This document shows positions 25,903 to 38,066 of a stretch of 64,000 nt of DNA, piece by piece. Each line of letters begins with the position of its first letter. Positions within the stretch are counted from its first letter, which is position 1. The notes under the pieces are model-generated. The model ran no database searches. It saw only the letters and a list, made by a program, of their open reading frames with translations, and was not told the origin of the DNA. The position numbers were made by a program, and so were the translations under genes. Source of the stretch: Kingdonia uniflora (lineage: Eukaryota > Streptophyta > Magnoliopsida > Ranunculales > Circaeasteraceae); assembly GCA_014058105.1 (NCBI GenBank), contig JACGCM010000976.1, positions 1 through 64,000 of the forward strand. Direction: 5' to 3'.

Positions 25903-27830
25903 ATGGCCGAGATGAGAGCGGTGTTGGCGCAGCTGCAGGAGCAGATGTCCACAAATGATGACCAAATATGACAACTCCAGCTTACCAACAATACTCTACG
26001 TGAAACCCTAGTTGCTAATACTCATCCGCCACAAGGCAGTCTGGTGACCTCCGCGTCTGTAAGCGAGTCGACCCCACACGAACCAACTCGTGGGGATGAA
26101 GCAAATCTTAATTCTGCAGTTGGGACCTTGATAACACCAGTTTACCAACCCCACGCAGCACCTCGAGGACTAGCTATGCCTCCGCACCCCACGATTCACC
26201 ATGGTACGGGCCCACCGCAGTATTGACCGGCTTACCAGCTCAGCCATAATGACCCACACCTTCCCGATCGATTTGCTCCCCAGCTTCACGACCACCGAGT
26301 ACTAACTCCCATTCTGGATTACGGTGCATGCTATGGCGATAATCGTGGAGAACAGTCACCATGGCATCCCCCTTATTGTCCTGATGACCCCTCCTACCCA
26401 CACGGCCACGACTATCACCCCCAATACGATTGGAACCACACGTACAACGAGAGGTTTTACGACCGATACCCAGGAATACCCTTGTCGGGACCGACCTATG
26501 TCCAAAACAATGAGAACCATTTTGACAATTTATCAACCAAAGGATAAACCATTAACAGAGGGGTCAGGGAACCCACGACCAAAAACCGCTAACAACAGAA
26601 TCCGTGGAGACACTTATCTGGACAATACAAGGCGCAAACCCAACTAGACAGTTAACCATGGAGACGCTCTACCAGATCCACAATATACCTTTCACCGCGG
26701 CCATACGTACTTACGTACTAGGCCAAAGTTACTCTCGACCAAAAATAGAGGCCTTCACCGGTTGCCTAGATCCCGGGGCAGCACCTATCCAAGTTTTAGT
26801 ACATAATCGACCTACAGCATTAAACATATGAACACATGTGTAGTCTATTCCTCTCGACCTTGTCTGACGGGGCCATCGTATGGTTTTAGAGTCTCAATCC
26901 CAATTCTATATCCACGCTCGAACAACTCTCGTTGGCATTCATCGAGAAGTACCTCTACAACCAGCAGTCAAAGAAACAGTTGGCGGAGCTGTTCTCACTG
27001 AAACAACAAATTGGCAAAACTATTGAATCTTTCCTAGCAAGGTTCAAAAGCGATCTCACCCTCATAGAATGGGTTGATGCGTCAACATCATGCCTCACCT
27101 TCATGGGCGCCTATCTCCCCAGTTCTAAGCTGCGCGAGGCCCTGCATAGAAAATGTCCCAAGCCCTCGAGCACCGCTATGAAATGGTCCGTAAATATCAT
27201 AACGTAGAAGTGGACAACTGTGCCTCTACCTTGCAAACAGCCGCCCTCCTGAGCACCGTATCCGCACCTGCGCCGGTAGTACGTTCTGAGGCACCCAAAC
27301 ACTTATGGGATTGCCAAGAAGATCCAAACGATGACAGGAATAAACGGCGCACAGATCGGGACCCACAAAATAATACATAAACACCCTGGGATGGATGATA
27401 GAGAACCACCCGATGGGAACGTTATCCTCCCAGTGACCTAGACATTTCTCGAGTGGACCTACTCCTCGCTGTCAAGAATGACCCCGAGTTCAAAAAACCT
27501 TGCAACAAGCCTGACCGACCTGGTCGCCCTTACTGCGCACATCACGAGATACATGACCATACAACCGAGGAATGTTACGACCTCATCAATATGACTGAGA
27601 CTTGGTTCTGCCTCGGCCACTATACACGTTACCTGAAAGGACCAATCCCACCCACTAACAGAACGCCTCACCCCACCTTTGACCAACCCGGAACAAACAT
27701 ACGGGTACCAGAACATTTAGCAGTATGTGAGATGCTATTGGGCGACCTCAACCAAGCTCCTTCATGGCATTCTGTCTCCAATTCAACGAGGCAATGTTAT
27801 CGCCTCACCGAGAAGTAGCAAATAGCTCAC
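25903..27830 (+). pseudogene. TatC gag
   Basis: An ATG at 25903 opens MAEMRAVLAQLQEQM and meets TGA after about 22 codons. A Pro/His/Tyr-rich region (26040-26520) follows, then the capsid-like gag domain. The latter shows RPKIEAFTGCLDPGA near 26740, WF and SLAFIEKYLYNQQSKKQ near 26935, and FLARFKSDL. A zinc-knuckle-like YCAHHEIHDHTTEECYDL at about 27530 (C-x-x-H...H-TTEEC) is the Tat version of the nucleic-acid-binding motif. Gag forms the particle that packages the RNA. Stops and frameshifts split it into several short frames. Confidence 0.8.
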
Positions 27831-27849
27831 GGTATTGAAGCAGCTACTT

Positions 27850-28290
27850 GCCCTTTGCCAGAACATGCCATCTACTTCACCGATCAAAACCTTGGCACAG
27901 TTTCTCATCCTCATGACGACGCCCTCGTTATTTAGATCGTCATAGGTGGCATAATCATTAAGATAATGTTGGTCGACTCCGATAGTGGCGTGAACATCCT
28001 TTACTATGATGCCTATCGCAACATGAATATGAAAAACTACCTTGCACCCTCCAAATTAGAGATTTCTTACTTTAACAGGTCCACTGAACGAGCCATGGGA
28101 GAGCTCGTCACTCAGGTGCAAGCAGGCCCGGTTGTGGTACCTAAAACTTTTATCGTTATCAACAATCCTACAGTGTACTATAATGAAATTCTAGAACCAG
28201 GCTGGATTTACGCCATAAAGGCTATCCCCTCCACCTACCACCAGGTAATATGTTTCCCAACAAAGTTTGGCCCCTATCAGATATGAGGCT
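27850..28290 (+). pseudogene. TatC aspartic protease
   Basis: SHPHDDALVI is followed by IKIMLVDSDSGVNILYYDAY in the place of the retropepsin VDTGSS-x-DIL motif. The catalytic Asp is kept but the Thr-Gly is replaced by Ser-Asp. A region ending GWIYAIKAIPSTYHQV matches the end of Tat protease domains. The enzyme would cut the polyprotein; stops at 27934 and 28284 break this copy. Confidence 0.7.
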
Positions 28291-28599
28291 ACCAGGTCGT
28301 AGCCCATGTCTGCTACGCCAACTCATTACAAAACTTAATCAATCAAAAGAATACCAAAAAAAAAGCATATCGAGGGAAAGGATTAGCAGCGAACAGTGTT
28401 CGAGCCCATGGCGGTGGACTCGTCCCCCGTTCCTCGCCACCTGGATAAGGCAATACTCCTAGATGCAGTACATGACCAGAACTATGCCATTATAAGTACG
28501 TTCAGCAAATCATGGACCCCGCCTCTTGTAGAGCCAGTCGTTCCAATTGACATCAATGGCCCCATGAAAACACCATATATTGGTTCCTTCTTAACAGGT

Positions 28600-29870
28600 G
28601 ACGAGCGAGCGGGCCTCATCATACTCCTCGGCAGTTCAAAGATATCTTCATTTGGCCCTTCAACGAAATGCCAGGCATAGACCTCGTATTAGCCTGTCAT
28701 CATTTACATGTTCATGAAAAGGCCATCCCCGTCAACCAGAAACCTCGCCGAACAGCACCGCAGTTACGCGGGGCTATTAATGGCGAGATCCAAAAGTTGT
28801 TACACGTAGGTTTTATAAGACCCGTTAACATCCCACGCTGGGTAGCAAACGTGGTCGCGGTACCGAAGATGAATAGGAAAACCCCAGTGTACATCGATTT
28901 TACCGACCTCAACCAACACTGCCCAAAAGATAGTTTTCCTATGCCCCTCATTACCAGACTAGTCGATTCCACGGCCGGCCACGAGCGATTGTCATTCATG
29001 AACGGCTACTTAGGATATAACCAAATACCATTAGCAGTGGAAGATCAAGAATACACGTCCTTCACCGCATAATAGAACCTGAAGAATGCGGGATCCACTT
29101 ACCAACACCTCGTAACCACCAACAGTTGGGCAAAATAGTTGAGGTCTATATCGGTGACATGGTAGTCAAAAACAGACTGAGCACTGATCACCTTAGAGAC
29201 CTCGAGAAAGTCTTCACAAAGGTACGGCCTTAAAAGATATGTCTTAACCCAGAGAAGTACAGTTTTGACTTCTCCTCGGGAAAGTTCCTCGGACATCTCA
29301 TCACCCAACGTGGAATCAAGGATAACCCTAATCAAATCCGTACTCTCGCCTGTATGCCCTCACCATGAACGTTAAAGCAAGTACAAGCCCTCGTTGGAGA
29401 AATTACAGCTCTTGGACGTTTCATTTATAAAGCTTCCTACAAATGCCGCCTATTATTTCAATGCATTCGAGAAAATAAAAAATTCCAATCGAACGATGAA
29501 TGCGAGATGGCCTTTCAAAACATGTTGTATTACTTAGCCACACCATACATCCTCAGTGCCCCCACCAAGCACGAGTTACTGGGTTTGTACCTTGGCAATA
29601 CAAATGAATCCATCAGCGCGGTCCTTGTACGTACAATAAACAGAGCTGAGAAGCCAGTATATTTTGCCAGTAAAACCCTCATGGGAGTAGAACTGCGGTA
29701 CTGCACTGTGGAGAAACTGCCCTTGCCCTGGTATATGCCTCACAAAAACTATGACCATATTTCCAGACATACAAAATCAAGGTCATCACCACCCAACCAC
29801 TACGCGAGATTTTTGCGGAGAAGGATAAAATACGCCGGATCACAAAAAGGGCAATTACACTAGGAGAATT
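28600..29870 (+). pseudogene. TatC reverse transcriptase
   Basis: The entry MPGIDLVLACHHL at 28668 is the Tat-typical start of RT. It is followed by GFIRPVNIPRWVANVVAV, VYIDFTDLNQHCPKDSF and SFMNGYLGYNQI. The first palm Asp of SFMD is Asn here. After a stop and a short deletion near 29070 comes VEVYIGDMVVK at about 29150: the YxDD box reads YIGD, so a catalytic Asp is lost. LNPEKYSFDFSSGKFLGHLIT follows, then the connection region with EKPVYFASKTL near 29650. RT copies the element RNA into DNA; the two substitutions alone would abolish this. Confidence 0.85.
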
Positions 29871-29879
29871 TTACATCCG

Positions 29880-30575
29880 GTACGAACTACGAGTCTCAAT
29901 TAAAGGACAGGCAATGGTCGACTTCCTCGCAGACCTCCCCATAGATGATGACAACTGGTACAATAACGAGGAGGATGACCTCGACACCCACATCGATGTA
30001 GACGAGCTAGCATATACTAAGGGATGGCGGCTATACACTAACGGGTCCATCAACGCTGGTGACTCCAGTCTTGGCATAGTGTTAGTTACTCCCACCAATG
30101 AGAAAATCGAGAAAGCCATACGGGTCAATTTCCCCCTTAGTAGCAACGAGGCTGAATACGAGGCATTATTAGGTGGAGTAGAAATAGCGTTGGCCCTGGG
30201 CGTGGAAGAGCTCTTCATCTTTACCGACTCGCAGCTAGTTGTTAACCGGCATAGCGGGACGTTCCAGGCCAACGGCAGAATGGTCGGCTACATGGAAACC
30301 TTAAAACAGTGACTAAGCAAGTTCCGCAAGGTCTACCTCGAACATATCCACCACAAAGAGAATAGATACTCGGACGCCCTCGTGTATCTAGCAAGAATTA
30401 TCAGCGACAAACTCCGCGTAATCCAGATTGATATCCTTGATAGACCGAGTATTACCTTAAACCCAATACCGGCCATGCAAACTGACCTACTCGTTCCCCC
30501 CGACTGGTGCCAACCTCCCCTTGACTTCCTCGGGGAAAACCTCATCCTTCCTGAAGAGCGATTCAACGGCTAAGA
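29880..30575 (+). pseudogene. TatC RNase H
   Basis: From 29914 a single open frame of 132 codons reads MVDFLADLP, an acidic linker, WRLYTNGSINAGDSS, NEAEYEALLGGVEIALALG and FTDSQLVVNRH. The first catalytic Asp is replaced by Asn (TNGS for TDGS); the Glu and second Asp remain. After a TGA the frame goes on through KENRYSDALVYLA into the linker before integrase. Confidence 0.85.
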
Positions 30576-31661
30576 GCATCCGCAACAGAGACCGTAAATA
30601 TATGATAGTTAATGACGAACTCTTACATACAAGCCTATATGCACCGTATCTCACTTGTATCGCTGGTGAGCGAGTCAATACCGTCATTGCATAAATCTAT
30701 GACGGTGTCTGCGGTGCACACACAGCGGGTCATTCCATGGAGGACCATGCTCGGACTCAAGGACTGTACTGGCCAACTATGCGACAAGATTTAATAACAT
30801 ATGCCCAAAAATGTGACAAATGTCAATTTCACGGGCACATAATCCACGCAGTAGCCATCGACCTCCAAACAGTCTCCATCCCGTGGCCATTTCCAAAATG
30901 GGGACTTGATATCGTCGGGGCTCTCCCTATGGCGAGCGGGAGATACCAATGGCTACTGGTTGCAACGGACTATTTTACTAAATGGGTCGAGGCGATACCC
31001 CTCCCTCGGATTAGGGAGGAAGAGGTCATCACGTTCCTATGGGAACACATCATCACAAGGTTCGGCGTCCCTGCAATACTGATTTCGTATGACCTTATCA
31101 TATAAAAATCCTCCCTTCAAGCCCCAGATACCCCCAAGGAAATGGACAAGCTGAGTCTACTAACATAACCATAATCGATGGCATCAGTAAATGATTGGGC
31201 ATGGTAAAGGATTGCTGGGTGGATGAGCTACCCTACATTTTGTAGTCCTACCGAACGACCCCTCGAAAAAGTATGGGCTTCACACCGTTTATGCTCACTT
31301 ACGACTTTGAATCAGTACTCCCAACTGAAGTTATCGCTAATGCACTACTTGCTAAGAACCTCGACATTATTGATGAAACCAGGGAAGAAGCTTCTTCCTA
31401 GATACTACGGTATCAAGAGACAATGAAAAGAAGCTATCATAAGCGAGTAAGCCCTCGGGAGTTCTGCGAAGGCGACTACGTCATGAAAAAAGTCTTTCCA
31501 GCAGCTCACAATCATAACAAGGGTAAACTGTAGCCTAACTGGGAAGGCCCTTATCTCATATCCCGCGTCGCCAATGGTAACGCATACTACCTACTCTACA
31601 GCGACGAAGAGGAACTCAAATTCCCCTGGAATGCCATGAACCTTCGCAAATGGGTCCATTA
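30575..31661 (+). pseudogene. TatC integrase
   Basis: The zinc-binding region reads GLYWPTMRQDL and then CDKCQFHGH near 30800. The core follows with WGLDIVGALPM, ATDYFTKWVEAIPLP and [12 protein letters not shown], open from 30737 to 31105. In the next segment, after stops, come an NGQAES-like motif, TPRKSMGFTPFMLTYDFESVLPTEV, KRSYHKRVSPREF and the C-terminal NWEGPYLISRV. The last stop is at about 31660. The DDN part of the core is mutated (ISYD for VSDNG). Confidence 0.85.
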
Positions 31662-31779
31662 GAAATACCGCACATGTACATGATCACTCGTACTCAATAT
31701 ATTTTAAGTTTCAATATCACAATCCCAAACGTAGTTCGCAGTTATATAATCACTCATCCACAAAGAGATGAAAATTGTT

Positions 31780-32930
31780 TTATAAAATGAAATCATGTAA
31801 CTGGGGGCGCCCTTGAAATAGGTCATCCTCACAAAATACAAAAGTCGAGGTGTCCTTGAAGTAGGTCGCCCTCGCACAATAAGAAAGTCATTTTTAGACA
31901 TAAAAATGAAATAACGTAACTGGGGGCATCCTTGAAGTAGGTCATCCTTGTAAAGTACGAAAGTCGAGGTATTATTTGAAGTAGGTTGCCCTCGCACAAT
32001 ATAAAAGTTATTTTTTGACGTAAGAGAAAAATAACGTAACTGAGGGCGTCCTTGAAGTAGGTCATCCTCACAAAGAACAAAAGTTGTGGTGTCCTTGGAG
32101 TAGGCCGCCCTCGCAAAATATGAAAATTGTTTTTTGATGCAAGAACAAAATTAGGTAACTAGGGGCGTCCTTGAAGTAGGTCGCCTTCGCGCAATACGAA
32201 AGTCATTTTTTGACATAAGAACAGAACAATGTAACTAGGGGCCCGTTGCAAAGTATGAAAGTAGATTATCCTCGCAAAGTATGAAAGTTGAGGTGTCCTT
32301 GAAGTAGGCTGCCCTCGCACAATACAAAAGTCGTTTTTTGACGTAAGCAAAAAATAACGTAACTAGGGGCGTCCTTGAAGTAGGTCGTCCTTGCAAAGTA
32401 CGAAAGTCGAGGTGTCCTTGAAGTAGGCCGCCCTCGCAAAATATGAAAATCATTTTTTGACGTAAGAAAAAAATCACGTAACTAAGGGCATCCTTGAAGT
32501 AGGCCATCCTCGCAAAGTACAAAAGTTGAGGTGTCCTTGAAGTAGGCAGCCCTCGCACAATACAAAAATCATTTTTGGACGTAAGAATGAAATAACGTAA
32601 CTGGGGGCGTCCTTGAAGTAGGCCATCTTCGCAAAGTACGAAAGTCAAGGTGTCCTTGAAGTAGGCCGCTCTCATAAAATATGAAAGTCATTTTTTAATG
32701 TAAGAACAAAATCACATAACTGGGGGCGTCCTTGAAGTAGGCCATCCTCGCATAGTATGAGAGTCGAGGTGTCCCTGAAGTAGGCCGCCTTCGCACAATA
32801 TGACAGTCGTTTTTTGATGTTGAAACAAAATCACATAACTGGAGACATCCGTGAAGTAGGTCGTCCCCGCAAGTATGAAAGTCAAGATGTCTTAGAAGTA
32901 TGCCACCCTCGCAGATTGAAAAAAGTGTTG
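31780..32930. repeat. TatC 3' region tandem repeat A, ~119 bp, about ten copies
   Basis: Copies begin at GTAACTGGGGGCGTCCTTG-like sequences near 31798, 31916, 32035, 32154, 32230, 32358, 32478, 32597, 32716 and 32835. Spacing is 118-120 bp except one 76/128 pair. Each unit contains two related halves, each with CCTTGAAGTAGG and CCTCGCA. The open minus-strand frames across it are a by-product of the periodicity. Confidence 0.92.
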
Positions 32931-33290
32931 GCAACGGACCTGGTCGCTTGTGCGGCCAATATGACTTAGTCCAACGAGGACTACTTAAAAAGTGTTGGTG
33001 GGCACTTCGCGCCTAGCTCAACAAACTTGGTCGCCTGAACAGCCAATATGACTTTGTCTAACGAAACTACTTAAAAAGTTTTTGTGGACACTTCGCGCCT
33101 AGCTCAATGGACCTGGTCGCCTGTATAACCAGCGTGATATAGTTCTACGAGGACTAAAAATAAGTTTTGGCAAACAATTCGCGCCTAGCTCAACGAACCT
33201 GGTCGCTTTTACGACCTACACGAGCTAGCCCAAAGAGGACTGCTTAGGACTGCCTAAGACAATTTTTGACGAAACCTTCGCACTTCACAA
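32930..33290. repeat. TatC 3' region tandem repeat B, ~87 bp, about four copies
   Basis: CCTGGTCGC-type motifs recur near 32939, 33026, 33112 and 33199, each followed about 60 bases later by TTCGCGCCTAGCTCAA. The unit is unrelated to repeat A, which it directly follows. Confidence 0.85.
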
Positions 33291-34404
33291 AGAAGACCTA
33301 GTCGTTTGAACAACCAATGGTCGTCTAAACAAGGAATATTTAAAAAAAACCGTCAGGCAAGTTGCCGCTAATTAATAAACATAACGACTATGGCATATAT
33401 TATTTATCGCCGGATATAATTTTGAAGTAGAAGACAATTCAAGTCCCTACAAATTTCTAGCAGGATAACTGGTAGACAGGACCAAACATAACATAAAAAA
33501 ACTTGATTTATAATAAATACATCAGAAACAACACGGACACGACCTCTCCCATATTTTGTAGCCCAGTCCCTTGCAACTAGCCGCTCTAACATCCTCCTCG
33601 GCCATCACGCGCAACACAACTTCACGGCTTACATAATTCTACACTTGGTCTTGCAAAATAAGGTACCAGAACTACCATTTTTCCTATGTCTTCCTCTCAG
33701 GCATGGGAAGGGTAGACGGCTCGATATAAGTTCGAACTAATGGCCTCCCAGCAATCCCACGCTCGCGAAAGTAAAATTTACTATAAAACTCTATCCAAAT
33801 GGTTACCCACACTTCGAACCTTGCCTTTGACCGCGTCTGCATCTTTCTCCCCTCGACGTTTGGCCTTCCGATTCCAAGCTCTAATGATAAATTCCAAGTT
33901 CTCCTCCTATAGGTTTGTTGAGGTGCAATGGCATCTCTCTCTCACAAACCTATATATATATATATACAAGGCCATTCCACAAGTCTCATTAATTGCCTTG
34001 GAGAAATCCATGAGCCATCCCCCTCATTATTTACACCACCCACGTCCCCCCAAATGGCCTCACTCACTACCCCTTGGAACTCATAATCAGCATTAATAAT
34101 AGACATGATGTTTCGTCTACATTAATCCCTCACTACGTGGCCAATACGAGATCATCATAAGGAGAACACTCCCACGTCGTCGTTAATATGATAATACTAA
34201 AAATATATCAGCATAAATATATCAAGCAACACAACAAGTTTAGCAATAAAGTTTTATAGACAAAGGCTCCACGAGCATCATAAGTTTACAACAAACAAAG
34301 GCTCCACGAGCATCACAAGTTTACATACCAAAAATACCAAGTTATAAAAGCTTAAAGTCTTTCACGCCCTCCTCACGACGGGCACTATAAAACGACCACA
34401 CCAT
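33291..34404. other. TatC spacer between tandem repeats and antisense ORF
   Basis: There is no recognised coding. A (TA)n run is at about 33953-33966. A ~25-base motif AAGGCTCCACGAGCATCA-AAGTTTACA is repeated at about 34263 and 34303. The region would hold the 3' ends of both pol and antisense transcripts. Confidence 0.5.
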
Positions 34405-36757
34405 TCACGCGGGGGGTTGGGCAGCGGTCACCCACTCCTCCTCCTCATGTTGCGCCTCCTCTTCAGGGGTAATATCCATCTTTCCCCCGATAGGCAGAGG
34501 ACCTTGACGTTCAGAATATCCCAGATGACGCAACTCTGGTACGTCTTGCGTTTGTCACAATACTAGCAACGGTGGAGACAACGTATCCACCCCCCACTTC
34601 ATGGATAAGCGAAACTCCTCTTCTAAATGGGAGTTTCCCTCTTCCAGCTCGGCAACACGGCCTTGCAACCCATCCGCCACATGCTTCGTTCCTGCCAACT
34701 CCTCATGAAGGTCCTTCTCACTCGTTTCCTTCTTTAGCGATAGAGACCTCAGCCGTCCATGGGTTACCTCCAGGTCACCCTCGACTGCAAGCTTCTCGTC
34801 AGTCAGCGCTTTTACTCGCTCTTCGAGCCCAACGGTCATGCTCGCTACGTAATCCGCTAGCTCATGATGAAGAGCCTCCATTACAACCTCCTTCAGCGCT
34901 GCCTTCATTTCCTCAAGTTAAAATTCTAGCACGGCATTACAGCTGGCGAGGTTATCGGCCCGGTGTAACGAGGCCTCAAACGTAAGGGTACCATGCATAA
35001 AATAAACCATAAGATTTATTATTCCTCATAAGTTTGACGATAACAGACGTATAACCAATACAGTAACAACTTACTCGAACAGCTGCCACGACCGCTGCAC
35101 GACGAGCCCGAGGATCATCCAGCGCCCCAGCAAGACATCTTTTTTCCTTCTCCTTGTAAGGGGTACTCTGCACTTCTCCATCTAGAAAAATGCCCCCGAA
35201 AAGTTTGTCGCTTCCTGCCGAATGTGCCCCTTCCTCCACCTAGGAATGAGACAATAGCTCTTTTTCCTTACCTCGCAACTGGCCTGGATATTCGTCCAAA
35301 AGCACGACAGTTACTGACCTCTACCACTTTGCGACTGGGGCATTCTCTGTGTGACTACTGAACCCCCGCAGCCCAGGGCCCCGCCCAGTGATATGAGACG
35401 CAGCAACGTTTGGGCCGGACACATCCTTTCCCCTTGCACTTAGGAATCTCGGCTTCATCCCAGCACTTTCCACTGACTTATAACTGTGCACACTTTCCAC
35501 AGAATAAGTATTGCTCACGGAATGGGTACAAGGCTCGTTATACTTGCTCGCTGACCAGTATTTGTCGGAGTCAAACTTCCCGTCTAGAATATTCGTCAAC
35601 ACTTGGCACTCTTTATTTTTATGACCAAGCACGCGCAAACAGGACGTTTTATAAGATACCTTCGCAAGCGTCACACCTGTTGAATAATGAGCAATCATTT
35701 AGTCCATGAATAGCAAACGCTCGCACACAACTTTTACAAATTATATCAAGGAACATATACTTCGTATTAAACACCTTATGATGTAAACGACGGTTAGGCC
35801 CGTTGCCGTAATCAAAGCCCCCGTCACCCGGATCAGATGCCGATACCAATAATTCCCACTCATCGGCAACCTAAAAATCTTCAGCTCACCCGATTTACGA
35901 GCTATATAATATCAATGCCTCCACTCAGGCGCACAGGTACGCATGATTCTCTGACACCGTGGGCCTGCATCGCCCTCCTTACCCTGGGTCGCTTTACCTA
36001 TGACCTTTATCGCCTTGGCCGAAGTCCGAGTTTGTCAACCCTCCCGCCCCGCTCGTGCTCGTGAACGAGTAACACGAGGAGAAGCCAGCTCTTCTATCAC
36101 CTCGGCCCCATCACATTCTGCCCCCGTTCCCTCAGGAATAACATCCCATTAATGCGGACATTGTCCTTATTGTAAGCGACCATTATGTCCCCATAACCTA
36201 CGTTCCAACGAGGAGGCACCGACTGATTAATCAGCCGCCATCCCGTCATCACCCGATAAAAATTACCATTCATTTGCCCTGGGGCGCTCCAAAACGAGTT
36301 TAGACATTTTTTGGTCAAATCATCTAAGGGAAACCTCAACCCCATGTCAAATTGACCGAAGTAAACAATGCATTGGTTGGGTGCTAATGTTTGGCAATCC
36401 GGCCATATCCACTTACTACCGCTCGAGCTTTCTCCTGCTCGTTGACAACGTCCAGGAACTCCTTCATGACCCCTGAACTCTCATAATCGGCCAGCGTGTC
36501 AGGCAACCTCCACTCGCCTGTATAAGGCCAAAATGACTCAAAATCCCCTTCTCACGACCACTTATAATGTCCTCGTAGGACGGTTCTATTGGTACTATCC
36601 CTAGCACCAATAATTTTGCCCGCAATTCAGCCCTTAAATTACGAGGTACCGATGTTCCTGCCTTGTGGTCATGATCGCCTACCCACCCCACGGGCATAGC
36701 ACATGCTGGCACGGCCATAAAGCCCTCCATCGTTGACTCACCCTCGGATACAACCAT
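34405..36757 (-). pseudogene. TatC antisense extra ORF, broken
   Basis: A minus-strand reading from about 36757 includes KLLVLGIVPIEPSYEDIISG. The core (36345-36097) reads MGLRFPLDDLTKKCLNSFW and SAPGQMNGNFYRVM, aligning with the TatA and TatB cores. The 34908-34555 segment is a long charged coiled coil (HHELADY, GLEERVKALTDEKLAVEGDL). The last piece is acidic (PEEEAQHEEEEWV) and ends at TGA 34405-34407. Intron-like gaps and stops separate these parts. Its orientation opposite to pol and its place before the 3' LTR are the same as in TatA and TatB. Its function is unknown. Confidence 0.7.
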
Positions 36758-37533
36758 TTCTCAGCTTGCATTTTTTCTTGTTCTTCCCTCATTTCTATAT
36801 ACCGACCTATGCTCAATACTCGTATGTCCCTGCAGAGGCCAGGTACAAATGTCAGGCTCAACCCTAAGGGAATGAAGGGCATAATGGCCACCTAACTTAC
36901 TAGGGCACCCTAGGGCAAGGTTACCCCCTCACTCTCATCCCCTGGCACGGCCGTCAAAAGTCGTTGTGACTCCGTGACGAATAACACAATTCGCCCCGGT
37001 GTCACGGTCACCCCAACCTTCCTAGTTACCACCGCTAGGTGTCGCACCCCCCGTTTAGTCTGGCTTTTCACACGATTCCAAAGCATATCTAAGAAAACAT
37101 ATTGCAGCAAATGAAACGAGTTAAAAGGGAAAACTAGCCTGAAAAACCCCATGCACAAATGAACAGCACCAAATCCTTCCAGCTCCACAACCCAAATATC
37201 CCAAAGTTTAGTTCTTCCAAAGAAAAAAAAAATTTCAAACCAGAGGAAAAGCTTCAAGCTTACAGCTATCAGTCCTCATATAGTGGTAGAGACGGTCATG
37301 TGAAGAGACAAGTTTTTCTTGAAAACTTTACTAGGCCCCACACATATCATTCACCACGTTACCCACTGTGGCAGTAGTCACACTACACACTTTCCCACGA
37401 ATTTAATATTTTAACCCCATCCCAAGACAGTGCCAGGTAGACTGTCACACGCCTCACAAAATGACTAGCTCCACATACGGCCAGAACTACCTCAGATCTC
37501 CCTCCCTGAATAGCAAACCTGAGAGGGGGTGAT
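36758..37533. other. TatC 3' end region before the 3' LTR
   Basis: No recognised coding. The purine tract GAGAGGGGG at about 37521-37529 probably primes plus-strand synthesis. It is followed by the LTR start. Confidence 0.5.
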
Positions 37534-38066
37534 TGTAGGAGCACGTTCCCACTAAGCGATGAAGTTGGGGTAGTCCAACGAGAAAGCTCTTTCAACGACC
37601 CCAACCTTGCCTAATCCGAGCAACGAAAGGACAGGCCGGTCGATGAGCAAGCCCATTGGTCGTCCAACACTCACAATAAGGAGGCTCTAACGAAACCACT
37701 CTAAGTATCTTCAAATAATGAGTACCTATTAGCAACCATAGAATAGTAACGAGGAGCACCCAGACCCACGACCCTGATGGGATAGCCCAGGAATTTCCCA
37801 GGGTACGTGAGTACGGATGCTCCTAAGTCAAATCCTCCCTATAAATAGGGAGGAAGGGATAAACCAAAAGGATGATCTTCTTCTTCTTCTACTTCTTCTT
37901 CTTCTTCCTTATTTTTTAGGCATTCTACTCTTCCTCAACGATCTTAAAGAAACTAGAGAGACAGAGAGGACCCCAGAGAGAGTTAAGTGGTGCCCTCCTC
38001 TGGCTCAGTATCAAGCCCAATTGATCCAGCGATTATTATATTTCCTTGCAAAACAAGGAGACTACA
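37534..38066 (+). repeat. TatC 3' LTR, full length
   Basis: It starts TGTAGGAGCACG and ends GGAGACTACA, 533 bp. It contains TATAAATAGGG at about 37849 and a CTTCTT microsatellite at 37878-37912 that is longer than in the 5' copy. Confidence 0.88.

Larger units (their letters stand above)
25516..38066 (+). mobile_element. TatC: plus-strand Tat-type retrotransposon nested in TatB
   Basis: A truncated 5' LTR (25516-25818) and a full 3' LTR (37534-38066) share the sequence from GTAACGAGGAGCACCC to GGAGACTACA. Between them lie gag, protease, RT, RNase H and integrase on the plus strand to 31661. Two tandem-repeat blocks, an antisense ORF and a purine tract GAGAGGGGG before the 3' LTR follow. A primer-site-like TTGGTGTCATCTGCG follows the 5' LTR. 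The flanks on both sides are TatB pol on the minus strand. No target duplication is visible because the left end has been deleted. Its codons are more GC-rich than those of TatB. Confidence 0.88.

Noticed and set aside
26044..27409. Frames on both strands across the TatC gag region
   Set aside because: Opposite-strand and alternate-frame readings lack homology; the plus-strand gag motifs account for the region.
31704..32934. Long minus-strand frames with a repeated 'LLQG.PQL' peptide
   Set aside because: They are the translation of the 119-bp tandem repeat of TatC, which explains the periodic peptide.
34572..35709. Plus-strand frames over the TatC antisense ORF
   Set aside because: They are shadows of the coiled-coil coding on the minus strand.
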